Shown: in pieces, positions 62,906-64,000 of the stretch
Layout of the letters: each line of letters begins with the position of its first letter
Position numbering within the stretch: the stretch's first letter is position 1
NCBI GenBank assembly: GCA_002840095.1
Contig: PGZL01000004.1
Span: 62,001 to 126,000 of the forward strand
Reading direction: 5' to 3'
Length of the DNA: 64,000 nt
From: Gammaproteobacteria bacterium HGW-Gammaproteobacteria-1
GTDB lineage: Bacteria; Pseudomonadota; Gammaproteobacteria; Thiohalomonadales; Thiohalomonadaceae
Program-made: the position numbers and the translations under genes
Notes under the pieces: generated by a model
The model's input: only the letters and a program-made list of their open reading frames with translations
Told to the model about the DNA's origin: nothing
Databases searched by the model: none

Positions 62906-63135
62906 GTAGGGTGCGCACTGCGCACCCTACTTTGAAGTGACTTGCTTGGCGCCCTTTGCATCTTGGCGAGAATATAACGCTGTGTTGTAGGAGCCCACTC
63001 CGTGGGCGAAGGCCGCGCCGGGTCCAGGCACTGTTCGCCGAGAGGACTCGGCTCCTACAATAGACTCTGCGTAGGGTGCGCACCGCGCACCATCGGCAAG
63101 CCCATGGTCTGGTTGGTGCGCGGTGCGCACCCTAC
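62906..63135. repeat. Repeat cluster between hrpA and the DUF1810 gene
   Basis: GTAGGGTGCGCACTGCGCACCCTAC (62906-62930) is a compact palindrome. TTGCATCTTGGCGAGAA lies near 62957. TGTAGGAGCCCACTCCGTGG...ACTCGGCTCCTACA spans 62987-63059. A GTAGGGTGCGCA inverted pair fills 63071-63135 and overlaps the stop of the next gene. Four dispersed families in 230 bp; no gene. Confidence 0.8.
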
Positions 63136-63569
63136 ATCTGATGTTCTCCTGCCAGGCGCAGCGTCGCCCCATCGCGCTCACCGCCGTAATACTTGTTCAG
63201 GGCGCGGACAAAGATGTCGTCACCGTCGCTGACCTGATCGAACAGCGTCAGCGACGAATGCAGCTTGAGCACGTCGGGATAACCGAAGATGTCTTCCGCC
63301 GAACGCCCTTCCAGCCCCAGCAGGATAGCCACGCATTCCCGCAGCCTTTCCCCCAGCAGCGGATGCGCCAGATAGGCGCGCGCCTCGTCCAGAGACTTGA
63401 TGGCGTAGTGCTGCGCCGTTGCGCTGCGGCCCAGCCCTTCCAGTTGCGGAAAGATGAACCACATCCAGTGGCTGCGTTTCTTTCCTGCGCGCAGTTCGAT
63501 GAGAGCTTCTTCGTATGTCCATTCCTGCGCGCGAATGAACCTGTCCAGCCGATAGCGATCCTCGATCAT
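63132..63569 (-). CDS. DUF1810 family protein
   Basis: 145 residues from ATG 63569 (MIEDRYRLDRFIRAQE); an ATG at 63620 adds 17 unsupported residues. Family pattern: YEEALIELRAGKKRSHWMWFIFPQ near 19-42, YLAHPLLGERLRECV near 66-80, and KLHSSLTLFDQV near 101-112. Soluble, function unknown. The last codons and stop lie at the edge of the palindromic repeat. Confidence 0.87.
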   Translation of the reverse strand: MIEDRYRLDRFIRAQEWTYEEALIELRAGKKRSHWMWFIFPQLEGLGRSATAQHYAIKSLDEARAYLAHPLLGERLRECVAILLGLEGRSAEDIFGYPDVLKLHSSLTLFDQVSDGDDIFVRALNKYYGGERDGATLRLAGEHQM

Positions 63570-63635
63570 CTTTGTGATCCTGCTGCCGTGTCCTGAAGGT
63601 GCAGGGTAAGAGTAGAGCAAGGCTCAATCGTGCGC

Positions 63636-64000
63636 TTACCAACCCCACATACTTACGCCCAGCCATACGGCCAGGGCTGCGCATGCGAGACACAGTGCGG
63701 CCAGCCACAGCGGGCGCATCGCGGCAGCGGCATCGGGCGGCACGCGGTCGGCGGGTTTGCGGCCGCTGATCATGGCGCGCACCAGGTCGTCACCGTGAAC
63801 GAGGCGGTGAAAGGCCAGGGCGGCGAGGTGCAGGACCACCAGGCCGAGGAGAACGTAAAAGCCGAGACGGTGGATGCTGGACAGCAGGGCGGCGGTATCG
63901 GACGACACCAGGAAGTTGAGCGGGCCGGAGACGATGATGTCGTCGGTGGCGAACAGGCCGGCCACGGCCTGGGTCAGCAGTACGATCAGCAGGGCCAGCA
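63636..64000 (-). CDS. Cytochrome b561-type protein (5' end outside window)
   Basis: C-terminal ~121 residues only. VAGLFATDDIIVSGPL and SSIHRLGFYVLLGLVVLHLAALAFHRLVHGDDLV carry the conserved histidines of the third and fourth helices of bacterial cytochrome b561 domains (PF01292). A final helix near the end (LWLAALCLACAALAVWLG) is followed by a short tail. Haem-b inner-membrane electron carrier; partner unknown because the upstream sequence is cut off. Confidence 0.85.
   Translation of the reverse strand, partial: LALLIVLLTQAVAGLFATDDIIVSGPLNFLVSSDTAALLSSIHRLGFYVLLGLVVLHLAALAFHRLVHGDDLVRAMISGRKPADRVPPDAAAAMRPLWLAALCLACAALAVWLGVSMWGW

Overview
The window is GC-rich chromosomal DNA of a gammaproteobacterium. 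purT, rlmJ, sixA, hrpA, rhlE and a NarX/NarL-controlled narGHJI set all point there. An ectoine operon, nitrate respiration and a DsrC-type protein suggest a salt-tolerant, facultatively nitrate-respiring member of a Chromatiales/Ectothiorhodospiraceae-like group. The taxonomic placement is inference; no rRNA, tRNA, phage, transposase or CRISPR array was found.

Layout. 1-5175: partial GGDEF/EAL protein, rlmJ and purT on the minus strand, then a 2-Cys peroxiredoxin with its own promoter and terminator. 5176-9455: accessory stretch with palindromic repeats that have multiplied the 3' end of a DUF502 gene, an AT-rich islet of small genes in decaying duplicate, and a 59-codon gene between two ~155-bp direct repeats. 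9456-12662: two GT4 glycosyltransferases and a PAP2 phosphatase. 13231-18127: an unusual pyruvate-kinase-like protein, a DUF465 protein, and ectABC. 18481-28425: MFS transporter, a lipoprotein/GGDEF-EAL pair, a GH15 glycosidase, and a protoglobin histidine kinase followed by three receiver proteins. 28497-33079: rhlE, then narL-narX (minus).

33376-44077 is a nitrate-respiration cluster: narK1, narK2, narG, narH, narJ, narI, a monohaem cytochrome c and a DsrC-fold protein that has lost both signature cysteines. NarX/NarL, encoded divergently, presumably control it.

44263-55044 is rich in phosphorus genes: sixA, a CHAD protein, a Ppx/GppA exopolyphosphatase, a complete phosphite uptake and oxidation operon (ptxABCDE), a DUF3175 protein and polyphosphate kinase ppk1. 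PtxD keeps every catalytic residue of the characterised enzyme. ppk1 has a textbook Pho promoter, and a weaker Pho-box-like triple repeat lies before ptxA. The picture is phosphate-starvation control of phosphite import, its oxidation to phosphate, and polyphosphate storage and release.

55187-64000: a GGDEF/EAL protein, two CsgG-like lipoproteins, hrpA, a DUF1810 protein and a partial cytochrome b561. Several families of short dispersed palindromes and tandem microrepeats fill most intergenic gaps and in places supply stop or start codons to neighbouring genes.
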